NCBI GenBank assembly: GCA_015068135.1
Contig: SVLB01000006.1
Location: 1 to 64,000 of the forward strand
Direction of reading: 5' to 3'
DNA from: Oscillospiraceae bacterium
GTDB lineage: Bacteria > Bacillota > Clostridia > Oscillospirales > Oscillospiraceae
Length of the DNA stretch: 64,000 nt
The notes below the pieces were generated by a model, which ran no database searches, had not been told where the DNA came from, and was given only the letters and a program-made list of their open reading frames with translations. The position numbers and the translations under genes were made by a program. Of this stretch, positions 22,500 through 31,600 are shown in pieces. How positions within the stretch are numbered: the stretch's first letter is position 1; each line of letters starts with the position of its first letter.

Positions 22500-24236
22500 T
22501 TAAATCATAGGTTCTTCCAAATACTGTTCCCAGGGAAGCGCCTGCTCATGCTTTTTCAGTCCATAGGCTTCCCGGATACCCTCGCACACCATGATCAGCT
22601 TCTTTTGAAGCACCGGGCTTTGGAACAGCTCTGCATTGTCCGGAAGCATGGCATGGTAGAAGATCCGGGCACGGTCCTCTGTGGGAAAGGCCATGGCCCG
22701 CTTATCGGTAAAATAGCGCTCCTGGCCTATCAGATAGGTATCGTCCCGCTGGGCAGAGACCGCATAGTCGTAATCATAGGAAAAGCCATTGGGGTTTTCG
22801 TCATTCCAGTATTCCAGGTCCCGGCTGTTGCCCAAAATATGTGTGTCCACCGCCCAGCCGAAGCCGGTCAGAAAGGCCTCCTGCATATCCGCAGACAGGG
22901 TGATTGCCACATGGCAGTCCCGATCATGCCAGAATTGGGCAAAGGTCTGCCCGTCCTGAATATTCTTTACCAGATCCACACAGAATTTACCGTTTTGCAC
23001 CGTATCGGAAATAAATCCCTCCGGAAGCAGCGGCAGTACCTTCTCCAGATCATCGAGCATAGTGTTGATCACATCCACCCGATATTCCCGGTCCACCGCA
23101 ACTGTGCCGTCACTGCAGATCTCATCATACACATGGACAGAAAGGCCGTACTGCTCTTCCAAGGCTCTTGCCCGGGTCTTGCACTGTTCCAGTCCTTCCT
23201 GATCAGGGGTCTGATCGGTATAATAGGGAATTTGAATGGTTTCTTTGGCGGTCAGCTCTGTGTCGGCGGTAAGATCCCAGCGGTAGAGGGTGTTATCAGC
23301 CAGGATCCAAACCTGATCCTCAACCGGAGCGATCCAGGGATCCCTCACAGGAAGCGTTGCCTGGGCTGTCAGCTTACCGTCCTCCAGGGAGTAATGGCAA
23401 AGGCTGCCCTCCTTCCAAAGAAGCAGGCCTTCCATTCCGGGAGTCACGATTGCCTGGGACAGATCGCAATCCAGCGCCCAAAGCACCTGCCCGGACTTTT
23501 GCATTAGGGTCACTTTTACACCGTCTTCCGTACCCGTAGTCAAAATCCGGTCACCGTAAACCGCCACAGCGCGAAGGGTCTGATCGTCATAGACGGTCCG
23601 CCCGTCGTCGGTAGCGATCACCAAACTATCCTCCTCTGCTGTCAGGAGCAAGGTCTCTCCACCAGCCTGAATCGGATGCAGTTCTTCATAGGTATGCTCC
23701 CGCAGCAGTCGTGTCAGGCCCGTGGACATGTCCAGGGCGAAGACCTTTCCGGGGGTGCAGTAATAGATCTGTTTTCCCTGGGGATCTATTACGGGCTGTC
23801 CCTGGATGTCTCCCGGCAGCTTCCAGCTGATCCCCTGGGGAATCCCGTAGGTATAAGTAAGCAAAGTGGTATCGGACTGGGCGCAGGCAAAGCCCTCCTC
23901 CCAGCCGGTCAGCACGGAGAACACATCCTTACAGGAGCCGGTGATCAAACCGGTTTCCGGGTCCATCAGCCACAGAACCCCGGAGGCCTCCAAAAGGGCA
24001 ACACCGTCCTTATAAGGGTAAACCTCCCCAAAGCTTCCGATGCCCCACACGCTCAGATCATATCCGGTCACGCCGGGCTGAGGCTGTTCTGTCATAAGTG
24101 CCACACCGTCGGGCAAGTCTGTCCCGGTAGCTTCGGTGGTTTCTGTAGGTACGGTGGCTGTGGGTTCCGGCGCAGTCTCTTTTGCGCAGGCCGCAAGCAT
24201 CAGCACTGCCAAAATCAGGGGTAACAGTCGTTTCAT
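22500..24236 (-). CDS. Large lipoprotein of unknown function
   Basis: 578 residues from the ATG at 24236 (AAGGAGG 8 nt upstream). Signal peptide and lipobox LMLAAC, then a Thr/Pro/Glu linker (KETAPEPTATVPTETTEAT). The middle (about 45-320) is beta-rich with propeller-like strands (TGLTRLLREHTYEELHPIQA, VYGDRILTTGTEDGVKVTLM). The C-terminal 230 residues (YGLSVHVYDEICSD, ILGNSRDLEYWNDENPNGF) look like an extracellular putative metallopeptidase-like fold, but I see no HExxH motif. Surface-anchored; role unknown. Confidence 0.85.
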   Translation of the reverse strand: MKRLLPLILAVLMLAACAKETAPEPTATVPTETTEATGTDLPDGVALMTEQPQPGVTGYDLSVWGIGSFGEVYPYKDGVALLEASGVLWLMDPETGLITGSCKDVFSVLTGWEEGFACAQSDTTLLTYTYGIPQGISWKLPGDIQGQPVIDPQGKQIYYCTPGKVFALDMSTGLTRLLREHTYEELHPIQAGGETLLLTAEEDSLVIATDDGRTVYDDQTLRAVAVYGDRILTTGTEDGVKVTLMQKSGQVLWALDCDLSQAIVTPGMEGLLLWKEGSLCHYSLEDGKLTAQATLPVRDPWIAPVEDQVWILADNTLYRWDLTADTELTAKETIQIPYYTDQTPDQEGLEQCKTRARALEEQYGLSVHVYDEICSDGTVAVDREYRVDVINTMLDDLEKVLPLLPEGFISDTVQNGKFCVDLVKNIQDGQTFAQFWHDRDCHVAITLSADMQEAFLTGFGWAVDTHILGNSRDLEYWNDENPNGFSYDYDYAVSAQRDDTYLIGQERYFTDKRAMAFPTEDRARIFYHAMLPDNAELFQSPVLQKKLIMVCEGIREAYGLKKHEQALPWEQYLEEPMI

Positions 24237-24238
24237 AA

Positions 24239-24418
24239 TCACTGCCTCCTTGCCAAAGTGTAATCATCGCCCTGGCGGTAATATGGGCATCGGCTATGCT
24301 GTTTGGATACGAAGAAACGGTAGACCTCGTCTTCGTCCAGATCCATTGTACAGAAGTATTCCTCATACTCCTCGTCATAATCGTAATGCCAGCAAGTTTC
24401 GCAAAGGCTATCCATCAT
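24239..24418 (-). CDS. Small Cys-rich DUF6472-type protein
   Basis: 59 residues: MMDSLCETCWHYDYDEEYEE, then YFCTMDLDEDEVYRFFVSK, HSRCPYYRQGDDYTLARRQ. Four Cys residues (CxxC, C, C) suggest a metal site. This closely fits a short family widespread in Clostridia that I recall as DUF6472; function unknown. The start is one base after the stop of the DUF1643 gene and 2 nt before the lipoprotein gene, so the three are probably one operon. Longer in-frame starts upstream lie within the DUF1643 gene. Confidence 0.8.
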   Translation of the reverse strand: MMDSLCETCWHYDYDEEYEEYFCTMDLDEDEVYRFFVSKQHSRCPYYRQGDDYTLARRQ

Positions 24419-24419
24419 A

Positions 24420-25031
24420 TCACAACCTGTCCAAATAGCCCTCCACATCAAAGGGCTTTAGTTTTTCATCCTTGCGCAGATACAGCGGATGGTGGGGATG
24501 TCCTTTTTTGCTGATGGCACCGGCACAATACCAGCCGGCGCCCAGTTCCTGCCCCACCTGAAGCATATCCCGTAAACACATGGGAAGGTAGTCCCGCTTT
24601 TCAATGATCGTACCCCAGGCCGCCCAAACCGCCGGTTTCGGAGAAATGGAAAGCACATATCGGAAGGCTTCCAGGTTCTCCCGGTGCAAGATAGGATTGC
24701 AGTTTTTTTCCATTGTATCCGGGTCAGTCGCCCGTTGGGCATAGACATTGAACATGATAAAGCTGTCAAAGCCGTTCCCCAAAGCGATCCGCTCCACGGA
24801 TTTGAGGGTGTTGTCCAGATCGCCGGGCTGGGCTGTGGAGGGATTGATCCCAATGCAGATCAGAGGATTCTTCCCCCGGGTACCAAGGATGTACCGGTAT
24901 TCTGAGTAAAAATTGGGGGCATAGAGCCATTTTTCAATATCATACTGATCATTGGGAGTATTGGCTGCCTTCAGAGCCTCCTGAAACGTCACCAAGGACA
25001 GCTCCGCTGTGGTTGAACCGGGTATATGCAT
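24420..25031 (-). CDS. DUF1643 protein
   Basis: 203 residues. Diagnostic stretch YRYILGTRGKNPLICIGINP, followed by STAQPGDLDNTLKSVERIA, GFDSFIMFNVYAQRATDP and a C-terminal KKGHPHHPLYLRKD. DUF1643 proteins are cytoplasmic, of unknown biochemical role, with a Rossmann-like look. The first residues overlap nothing; it begins 2 nt after the stop of the membrane protein gene, within the same leftward run. Confidence 0.88.
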   Translation of the reverse strand: MHIPGSTTAELSLVTFQEALKAANTPNDQYDIEKWLYAPNFYSEYRYILGTRGKNPLICIGINPSTAQPGDLDNTLKSVERIALGNGFDSFIMFNVYAQRATDPDTMEKNCNPILHRENLEAFRYVLSISPKPAVWAAWGTIIEKRDYLPMCLRDMLQVGQELGAGWYCAGAISKKGHPHHPLYLRKDEKLKPFDVEGYLDRL

Positions 25032-25033
25032 GT

Positions 25034-25603
25034 TTACACCTCCACCGGGGGAAACCAGCAGCTGTTTTGGGGATCAAAAAACGGACAGTCCTGCTGCTCC
25101 CTCCCTGTTTGGCGAAGCCAGTTATAAAAAGCCTTGTCCATAAAAGGATACACGCCCACCATGGACGATTGCAGGGTCACGGTCTTGCCGTCATCCATGT
25201 GCAGTTCAATGAGAACATTTCCCATGCCGGTATATAGCTGCTGTCCCTGGATCTGTTTGTATTCATAGGTAATGCTTCGTCTGCCAAAACGGCTGACCAA
25301 AAAAGAATCCGCGTCATAATAGATGCCAAAGGTCAGGTAATAGGTCAAAAGTCCCGCAGCCACTACAGCCAGCAAAGCCCCAGCCCCAAACAGGACCCAG
25401 CCCTGGCTCTTGACCGTGAACATCGCCGCAGCACCCAAGACCCCGATCACCACACCGATGGTGGCATAGCGCTTGGCAGGCTTGACCTTCAGGCCGGAGC
25501 GATGCTGCTTTTTTCCGCGAAAAAGCTTACCCAACCCCTTGTCCGCCAGGTAGCAAAGTCCCAAAACGACGCCGATCAATATAAAAAACGCAATATATTC
25601 CAT
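25034..25603 (-). CDS. Unknown membrane protein
   Basis: 189 residues. Three hydrophobic segments: YIAFFILIGVVLGLCYLA at the start, ATIGVVIGVLGAAAMFTV near 47-64, and VLFGAGALLAVVAAGLLTYY near 70-89. A soluble C-terminal part follows with beta strands (DSFLVSRFGRRSITYEYKQI, VLIELHMDDGKTVTLQSS), which resembles small PH-like domains of other clostridial membrane proteins. No enzyme motif. It stands between the cyclo-ligase gene (15 nt) and DUF1643 (2 nt). Confidence 0.8.
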   Translation of the reverse strand: MEYIAFFILIGVVLGLCYLADKGLGKLFRGKKQHRSGLKVKPAKRYATIGVVIGVLGAAAMFTVKSQGWVLFGAGALLAVVAAGLLTYYLTFGIYYDADSFLVSRFGRRSITYEYKQIQGQQLYTGMGNVLIELHMDDGKTVTLQSSMVGVYPFMDKAFYNWLRQTGREQQDCPFFDPQNSCWFPPVEV

Positions 25604-25618
25604 AGCTTATGCTCCCGG

Positions 25619-26152
25619 TCAGGCCCACAGAACCAAGTCCACGGGGATGTCAAATTCCTCGGTTTCCAGCCGGTCCATTACCTGAAAATCGTAGCACAGC
25701 GCCACCGTGGGATGGTTGGGCTCTGAAGCCAAAAACTTATCATAAAAGCCACCGCCATAGCCGATCCGATGTCCCTGGGGATCAAAAGCCATTCCGGGCA
25801 TCAGCACCAATGCCTCGGGATCCCCTGCCACCGGTCCGTCTGCAATGGGTTCCGGGATGCCTGCATAGCCCAAGCTCACCTGGGACAGATCTTCCATGTA
25901 AATAAAGCGCATTTCCTCTCCGTAGACCTTGGGGACGGCCACACGCTTTCCGTCCTCCAGTGCCTTTTGGAGCATGGGGACGGTACGTACTTCCTGATTA
26001 TAGGGCAAGTAGCCATAGAGGGTCTTTGCCTGGCGGTATTGCTCCGATGCAAAAAACAGTTCGGCAAGTGCCTGGCTTTTGGATTCGATCTCCTGGGCCG
26101 TCATGGCACGCTTGCGTTCCCGGATCTGTCTGCGCAATTCTTTTTTATCCAT
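25619..26152 (-). CDS. 5-formyltetrahydrofolate cyclo-ligase
   Basis: 177 residues, normal length. Converts 5-formyl-THF to 5,10-methenyl-THF with ATP in one-carbon metabolism. N-terminal RRQIRERKRAM, substrate region YLPYNQEVRT, and the ATP/Mg signature PGMAFDPQGHRIGYGGGFYD near the C-terminus. It overlaps the end of the XRE regulator gene by 8 nt, which indicates co-transcription. Confidence 0.95.
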   Translation of the reverse strand: MDKKELRRQIRERKRAMTAQEIESKSQALAELFFASEQYRQAKTLYGYLPYNQEVRTVPMLQKALEDGKRVAVPKVYGEEMRFIYMEDLSQVSLGYAGIPEPIADGPVAGDPEALVLMPGMAFDPQGHRIGYGGGFYDKFLASEPNHPTVALCYDFQVMDRLETEEFDIPVDLVLWA

Positions 26153-26795
26153 TTTCTTCTCCCTTCGTGACCTTCCGGAACATCCGGAACCAAAGGATCA
26201 CCGCCGCCTGACCGGGAATTCCTAAAAGAAACAGCTTCCAGAAATTCCAGCCGGTAAGCACCAAAACCGACATATAAATACTCAGAAGGCTACCCCAAAC
26301 GATCATGCTGATCAACACCTGATTCCAGCGAAAATCGCCCCAGGCAGAGCAAAGACTCAATAAAACGATAGCATTCACAGGAACCGCGTAGAAAAAGGCC
26401 AGCCAGGATCGGCTTACATCCAAGGAAGAAAACACAACAAAGGCAAGAAGCGCCACAAACCACACCAAAAGGCTGGAAAGGGCTAAAATGATGCGCTTGT
26501 CTGCTTTCCGTTTCAGGGTCTTTTCCACCGCTTTTTCCATGACTCTTTGCACAGGTCCGGAATTGGCGGGCAATGCATTGGGATCCACCAGCAGGTCATT
26601 TACCGTAACGCCAAACAGCTCGGCAAGCTGCACCAGGGTGGGAAGATCCGGTGCGGACTCCCCTCTTTCCCATTTGGAAACTGCCTTGTCTGAATAATTC
26701 AATTTTTCTGCCAACCCCATTTGGGTCAGACCCTCACGCTTGCGGTATGCCACAATATTCGCGCCGAGATTTTGCTTGAGCTGCTCGTCGTTCAT
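26145..26795 (-). CDS. XRE-family regulator with membrane-spanning C-terminus
   Basis: 216 residues from the ATG at 26795 (TTGGAGG 6 nt upstream); a longer start at 26813 lacks this spacing. N-terminal Cro/CI helix-turn-helix: LGANIVAYRKREGLTQMGLA, EKLNYSDKAVSKWERGESAP. Then about four hydrophobic segments (IILALSSLLVWFVALLAFVV, LAFFYAVPVNAIVLLSLCSA, VLISMIVWGSLLSIYMSVLV, LFLLGIPGQAAVILWF). Membrane-tethered regulators of this design are common in Clostridia. Promoter at 26825-26853. Confidence 0.9.
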   Translation of the reverse strand: MNDEQLKQNLGANIVAYRKREGLTQMGLAEKLNYSDKAVSKWERGESAPDLPTLVQLAELFGVTVNDLLVDPNALPANSGPVQRVMEKAVEKTLKRKADKRIILALSSLLVWFVALLAFVVFSSLDVSRSWLAFFYAVPVNAIVLLSLCSAWGDFRWNQVLISMIVWGSLLSIYMSVLVLTGWNFWKLFLLGIPGQAAVILWFRMFRKVTKGEENG

Positions 26796-26824
26796 ATTCC
26801 GCCTCCAAAACAATATTTGGAATC

Positions 26825-26853
26825 ATTATAGCATAGAAATATGAATTTTTCAA
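26825..26853 (-). promoter_or_regulatory. Sigma-A-type promoter of the XRE gene
   Basis: On the minus strand TTGAAA (26853-26848), 17-nt spacer, TATAAT (26830-26825), about 30 nt before the start codon. Confidence 0.8.
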
Positions 26854-26865
26854 CCATAACAATAG

Positions 26866-26958
26866 CCTCCCTCTGCTGAGCAATGTCGTTACGTTTGTCT
26901 GTCATCCGGTGGATCACTGTACAGACATAACTTGGAGGCATTGCTCAGCAGAGGGAGG
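26866..26958. repeat. 93-bp inverted repeat with perfect 20-bp arms
   Basis: CCTCCCTCTGCTGAGCAATG (26866-26885) is exactly complementary to 26939-26958. The 53-bp centre holds a partial inner pairing (GTTACGTTTGTCTGT with ACAGACATAAC). TTCTTCGTTTTT follows on the right. Either a very strong terminator/processing stem for the leftward CBS gene or a MITE-like element between two leftward genes. Confidence 0.85.
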
Positions 26959-26971
26959 TTCTTCGTTTTTA

Positions 26972-27385
26972 TCAGTCTTCCGGGAATAATAGCTCGGAGC
27001 AGTATTTGATGATGGCACCCCGGGTAATGATGCCGATAAAGGCTGCCTTGTCGTCCACTACAGGGACAAAATTCTGGTTGCTGGCTCTTTGGATCAGGTC
27101 ACGCATATTGGTGGTGACCTTTACGGGAACATGGTCCTTACGGCGGTTGATCTCCATGATCTTCCGGGCTTCTGCCTGGCGCATATCCATATAGCACATA
27201 TTCTTCAGTGCCCACAGCAGATCGCCTTCCGTGACTGTGCCCCGGTATTCCCCCCGGCGGCTCAGGATCGGAAGGGCCGTATAGCCCGCACTTTCCATTT
27301 TTTCCAGGGCCTGCCGGATGGTATAGTCATCGTAAACGAAGGCGCACATGGCCTTCGGAGTCAGGAAAAACAGTATGTTATTCAT
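26972..27385 (-). CDS. Protein of two CBS domains
   Basis: 137 residues: CBS 1 (about 8-60: MCAFVYDDYTIRQALEKMES, GYTALPILSRRGEYRGTVTE, GDLLWAL) and CBS 2 (about 75-130: VKVTTNMRDLIQRASNQNFV, PVVDDKAAFIGIITRGAII). CBS pairs bind adenine nucleotides and act as energy or signal sensors. Stand-alone, so its client protein is unknown. AAGGAGCGACC precedes the ATG, and a TATAAT box lies about 55 nt upstream. Confidence 0.93.
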   Translation of the reverse strand: MNNILFFLTPKAMCAFVYDDYTIRQALEKMESAGYTALPILSRRGEYRGTVTEGDLLWALKNMCYMDMRQAEARKIMEINRRKDHVPVKVTTNMRDLIQRASNQNFVPVVDDKAAFIGIITRGAIIKYCSELLFPED

Positions 27386-27538
27386 GGTCGCTCCTTTTTG
27401 GGATTAACTGGACATTACTTTCTCTGTCCACTAACATTATAGCATAAGAATCCTAAAAAGAGGATGAAAAATATTGAAATTTTCAAATTTTTATGCACAA
27501 AAAATCCAGGTAAACTTTGTGCAGAATGTATAGGTGTA

Positions 27539-27561
27539 GAATTCTACCTGAGGTAGAATTC
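27539..27561. repeat. Perfect 23-nt palindrome
   Basis: GAATTCTACCT-G-AGGTAGAATTC, two 11-nt arms around one base, flanked by ATAGGT (27530-27535) and ACCTAT further out. A possible operator or small hairpin in the gap between the divergent CBS and hemolysin III genes. Confidence 0.8.
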
Positions 27562-27631
27562 CCCCTCTCCTTCCCGAATACCTATCAAACTGCTCGGTAG
27601 GGTGTAAAAATTTCCATCTTGTGTTATGCTG

Positions 27632-27912
27632 TAAGCCGAGGGGAATCGAACCCCGACAGCCCCACAGCGGCTCTTTTGTTTGCATTTTTCCTTATCCTCC
27701 TCGGCTTGCGCCAGCAAGCCTTCGTCGTCTGCGCAAACATCCAAAGCAAAACTTCTCGCTGTGGGGTGCTGCGCAGTTTTCGGAGAGCCGCTTTTCGGCA
27801 AGACAAGAAAAATCACGAAGGGAATACCCATTGGTATTTTCGAGGGATTTTCCGCAGTATTGGCGGAAATCGGCCTCCGAAAACCTATCGGTGTTCAATT
27901 CCCCTCGGCTTA
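27632..27912. mobile_element. MITE-like 281-bp element with terminal inverted repeats
   Basis: TAAGCCGAGGGGAATCGAAC at the left end (27632-27651) is repeated inverted at the right end (27893-27912) with one mismatch. No transposase inside; the ORFs crossing it in several frames look fortuitous. The right end abuts the AAAGGAGG ribosome site of the hemolysin III gene. With 27386-27631 it fills the 540-base gap between genes. No target-site duplication beyond TA is visible. Confidence 0.7.
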
Positions 27913-27927
27913 AAGGAGGTTGCCCCC

Positions 27928-28602
27928 ATGAAAAAACGAACAAAACTTGCCGACCGGATCCTTCCCGATTACTGTAAAGGGGAAGAGATCATGAACACCG
28001 TCACCCATATTGCAGGAGGCGGCATTGCCATTGCGGTACTGGTACTGTGTGTGATCCGTGCGGCCATAAACGGTACGGCTTTAGCCATCGTTGGTTGCAG
28101 TATTTATGGATTCTCTATGGTAGCACTGTATACCGTTTCCAGCGTATATCACGGACTGAAGCGCAGTAAAGCCAAAAAGGTCATGCAGGTCATTGACCAC
28201 TGCACCATTTACATTCTCATTGCAGGGACTTACACTGCCGTCCTGGCCTGCGGCATTATCCCCATTGACCCTGTCATGGGTTGGAGCCTTTTGGGCGCGC
28301 AATGGCTCCTGGGGTGCGGAGCCGCTGCGCTGACTGCCATCGACCTGAATAAATATCGCTACGTTTCCATGACCATGTATATCTGCATGGGCTGGTCCGT
28401 GGTGATCTGCATTCCTCAGGTTTTGCAGGCAATGTCCGGGGCCGGATTTGGCTTTTTGCTGGCTGGAGGGATTGCCTATACCTTGGGTGCAGTGCTCTAC
28501 GGCATAGGAAACAAAAAGGCCTGGTTTCACAGTGTATTTCACATTTTCGTGATGCTGGGAAGCGGGCTGCAGTTTATTGCCATTTATTGTTACGGGATCT
28601 AA
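27928..28602 (+). CDS. Hemolysin III / YqfA-type membrane protein
   Basis: 224 residues from the ATG at 27928 (AAGGAGG 8 nt upstream); an in-frame extension to 27619 runs through the MITE-like element and is rejected. Seven hydrophobic segments and the family motifs SSVYHG, DHCTIYILIAGTYT and HSVFHIFVMLGS, the His/Asp set thought to bind zinc in the PAQR/hemolysin III superfamily. Cytoplasmic membrane. Despite the name, hemolysis is not established for most members. Confidence 0.93.
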   Translation: MKKRTKLADRILPDYCKGEEIMNTVTHIAGGGIAIAVLVLCVIRAAINGTALAIVGCSIYGFSMVALYTVSSVYHGLKRSKAKKVMQVIDHCTIYILIAGTYTAVLACGIIPIDPVMGWSLLGAQWLLGCGAAALTAIDLNKYRYVSMTMYICMGWSVVICIPQVLQAMSGAGFGFLLAGGIAYTLGAVLYGIGNKKAWFHSVFHIFVMLGSGLQFIAIYCYGI

Positions 28603-28622
28603 TTTTCATGACAGCGTAAAGA

Positions 28623-28647
28623 GGCGCTGCCCGGGGTGGGCAGCGCC
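28623..28647. terminator. Hairpin terminator between convergent genes
   Basis: GGCGCTGCCC-GGGGT-GGGCAGCGCC, perfect 10-bp stem, between the hemolysin III stop and the leftward surface-protein stop. Confidence 0.85.
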
Positions 28648-28662
28648 AAAGTTTATATAGGA

Positions 28663-31600
28663 TCAGTTTTCAGGAGCAGTCCAGTTCAGAAGCTCGGTGA
28701 AGCCCCAGTTGGAAACAACGGTCTTCTCCTCATCGGTGAGCATCTGCTGAATCGCCAGGATCTGCGCATCGGAGTAGTCGCCCAGCTTCTCATTGATCAT
28801 GCCCAGCATGGACTTCATGGAGTAGCTGACCGTGGTGGACTTGAGCTCCTCCCCTGCCTTCAGGGTCAGGAAGCCTTCCACATTCACGTTCACATCACCA
28901 TAGTTGACAATATCAAAGTTTCCGATCAGCAGGGAGAATTCCTTATTGCCGTCGTAATCCTTCATGGTCACGTTTCTGGTAACCACATTGTCAGAGCCTT
29001 CCAGGTACATCCGGATGCCGAAGCCATCCAAATTGGCCTGAACCTTCTCGTCGCCCACAAAGCGGAGCTTGTAGCCAAAGCCCTTGTTGCCGGTACGCAG
29101 GGTCAGCTTGGTAACGCCAACATAGAAGCGGTGGAAGGAATACGCGCCGTCTTCCACAACGGTCAGGTAGCGATAGACATTGCCGCTGGTAGAAACGCTT
29201 CTGACAGACTCTGCAACGCTGCCCTTGCTCTCGGCAGACAGCTTCAGGGTGCCGTAGCCGCTTGCGCACTCGTAATCGTTGGTCTTGGTGTCCATGCCGT
29301 AAAGGGTCACGCCCTCAGCAATGGTCACGGAGCCGGTAATGCTGTGACCGGCCAGGTCAATATAGACATTCTTGGCAACGGTAACATCCTGAGCGATATC
29401 CTGCAGAAGCTTCACGTACTCGCCCTCAGCGCAGGCTTCCAGGGCCTTATCCAGGCTCAGGTAGGCGCGCAGGCCGTCATAGGAGCTGATCTGGCAGACA
29501 GCAGTGGGAGCAGTTGCCTCCAAGGAGGAGTACAGAACGCTCTGAACACCGGGAGCGGCGGTCTTCTTGTAGAAGCCGACAACCTGACCGCTAATGTTGT
29601 TGTTTATACTGGTGTATGCGCGCCAGTCAGTCTTATTGTAAACGCCAAGGTAACGGTCGCTTGTACCGTCGGTGCTCTTCAGGTGGTCATTTAAAACTGT
29701 CCAGTACCGCTCGGTATTTCCAATGCGCATGCCATTGTTATCCTTGATACTGTGCAAATACTTACCACCAACTGTAATAGCGTACTCAGTAACATCTCCA
29801 TTGGTTACGGGAGTAATTGTAAAGCCATAGTTAGAGGTATCACCCTCCGCCGGTGTTGCAGTATCATTGGCAACGGTAACTTCAATAGCCAAAGGCGCAC
29901 CCTTAGAATTGCGTTTATCCGAATCAGTAGGCATTGCATAGACCGTTCCATCGGATGCTGTCATGGTGATCATGATCTCATCAGCAGAAGTGATGTTGGC
30001 AAATTCGATCTTAGTCCAGCTGATGATATCGGGGCCGATGTCTTCGTAGGTGTAAACAGGGTACAGGGTGATATTGGCAGTGGGCTGGTAGGCGGTGCCG
30101 GGTACCATATACGCGGGAGCCTCGTCGGTCATTTCAATGAGGGATTCCGCCCAACCCAGGAACGTATAGCCCTCGGCAGCGGTCAGCTCAGGCAGAACGA
30201 TGCCCTCACCGTAGACATAGTAAGCATTGTCGATGGGAGCGACACCCTCAGGCACTGCAAAGGAAACCGTGTAAAGGGAGAGCTGCTCCGTATAGGTGTC
30301 GCCGCAGGCAGGACACACATAGGTGGTAAAGCCAGCCTGACCGGGAGTGGGAGCGGTCACGGTAGCCTCATGATCATGGCCCAAGGCCTTCTCAACAGTA
30401 CCGCTCTCTACGATTGCACCGCAATCAGCGCAAACGGTATCGCCGGTATAGCCGTCTTCGGTGCAGGTAGCAGCCTTGACGTTCTCAAGCTTTGTGTTGG
30501 TATGGGTGCAAGCGCCCTCCTCCACGGGGACCAGGGCGAGATTGTGCAGCTGAGTGCCGGCATACCAGGCAAAATAACCACTGGACGCAGCTTTATTCAA
30601 AGAGAGCACACGGGACGGCGTGTCTTCGATGGCAAGGGTCACAGTGCCGTCATCATTTACGGTCAGAAGCAGCTTATCTGCCTGGGCCTCATCTACCAAT
30701 GTACCGGAGTTATCGCTGGTCCAAGCCAGATACTTGCCGTTATCATCGGTCACATAGTAGGTGCAATCGTCATTCATCTGCAGGGTGAATTTCTTTGCAG
30801 GATCTGCAACAGCGCTGGAAACGACTTCAGGAAGTACTGTCAGCCCGGAGTCTTCGCAAAGATATCTGGGCTTCGTATCCAGCACATTGGTCATGTACTG
30901 ATAGTTACCGGAATCGCGGATCGTCGCAATGTAGTAAATACCGGAGTAGTCCACAGGGGCATCACCGCAGCGGGTACAGACCTTATTCACGTAATCGTGA
31001 CCCAGGGCAGGGATGGTCTCACGGCTTACGGTTTCCTGGCAGTCAGCGCAGGTAACGGTGGTGGAGCCGTCATTGGTACAAGTAGCATCTACCGTTTCAG
31101 TGGTAGTGTTGGCATGGGCACACTCTTCAATATCGCCGGAATCATCCGCTTCTACGGGAATAAGGAAAAGATTGTTGCTCTGCCCACTTCCATACCATGC
31201 AAAATACTTGTTTGAAGCTGTGCTATTCAAGGCAAGGATACGAGCTTTATCAGAAGTAATCTTAAACTGAACTGCCCCTTCCGAACCAATGGGTTCCACA
31301 GTGATCTTCTTTGCGCTGTTAGCATCCGTGCCAAAAGCACCGGAGTTGCCGCTACTGTGAGTAAGATACTTCCCATCAAAATCGGTGACATAGTAGCTGC
31401 CATCTGCATTCTTTGTCAGAGTAAAAGTCTTGTTCTCTGCAACAGCATCTGCCGCAATGGACTCAGGAAGCTTAGTCAGACCGGAATCTTCTTCCTGATA
31501 ACGCTGGGTAGAACCGGAAGTAAGGGTATTGGTCATGTACATATAATTGCCGGAACTACGCTTAGCGGCAATGTAGTAGGTGCCGGAGTAATCCTCTGCG

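Noticed and set aside
27632-27712. tRNA gene on the minus strand
   Set aside because: The T-arm and acceptor 3' part look tRNA-like, but no D-arm or anticodon arm folds; it is better read as an end of the inverted-repeat element.
28636-31215. Two long ORFs antisense to the surface-protein gene (352 and 487 codons)
   Set aside because: They mirror the codon pattern of the leftward gene, which has a signal peptide and ribosome site.
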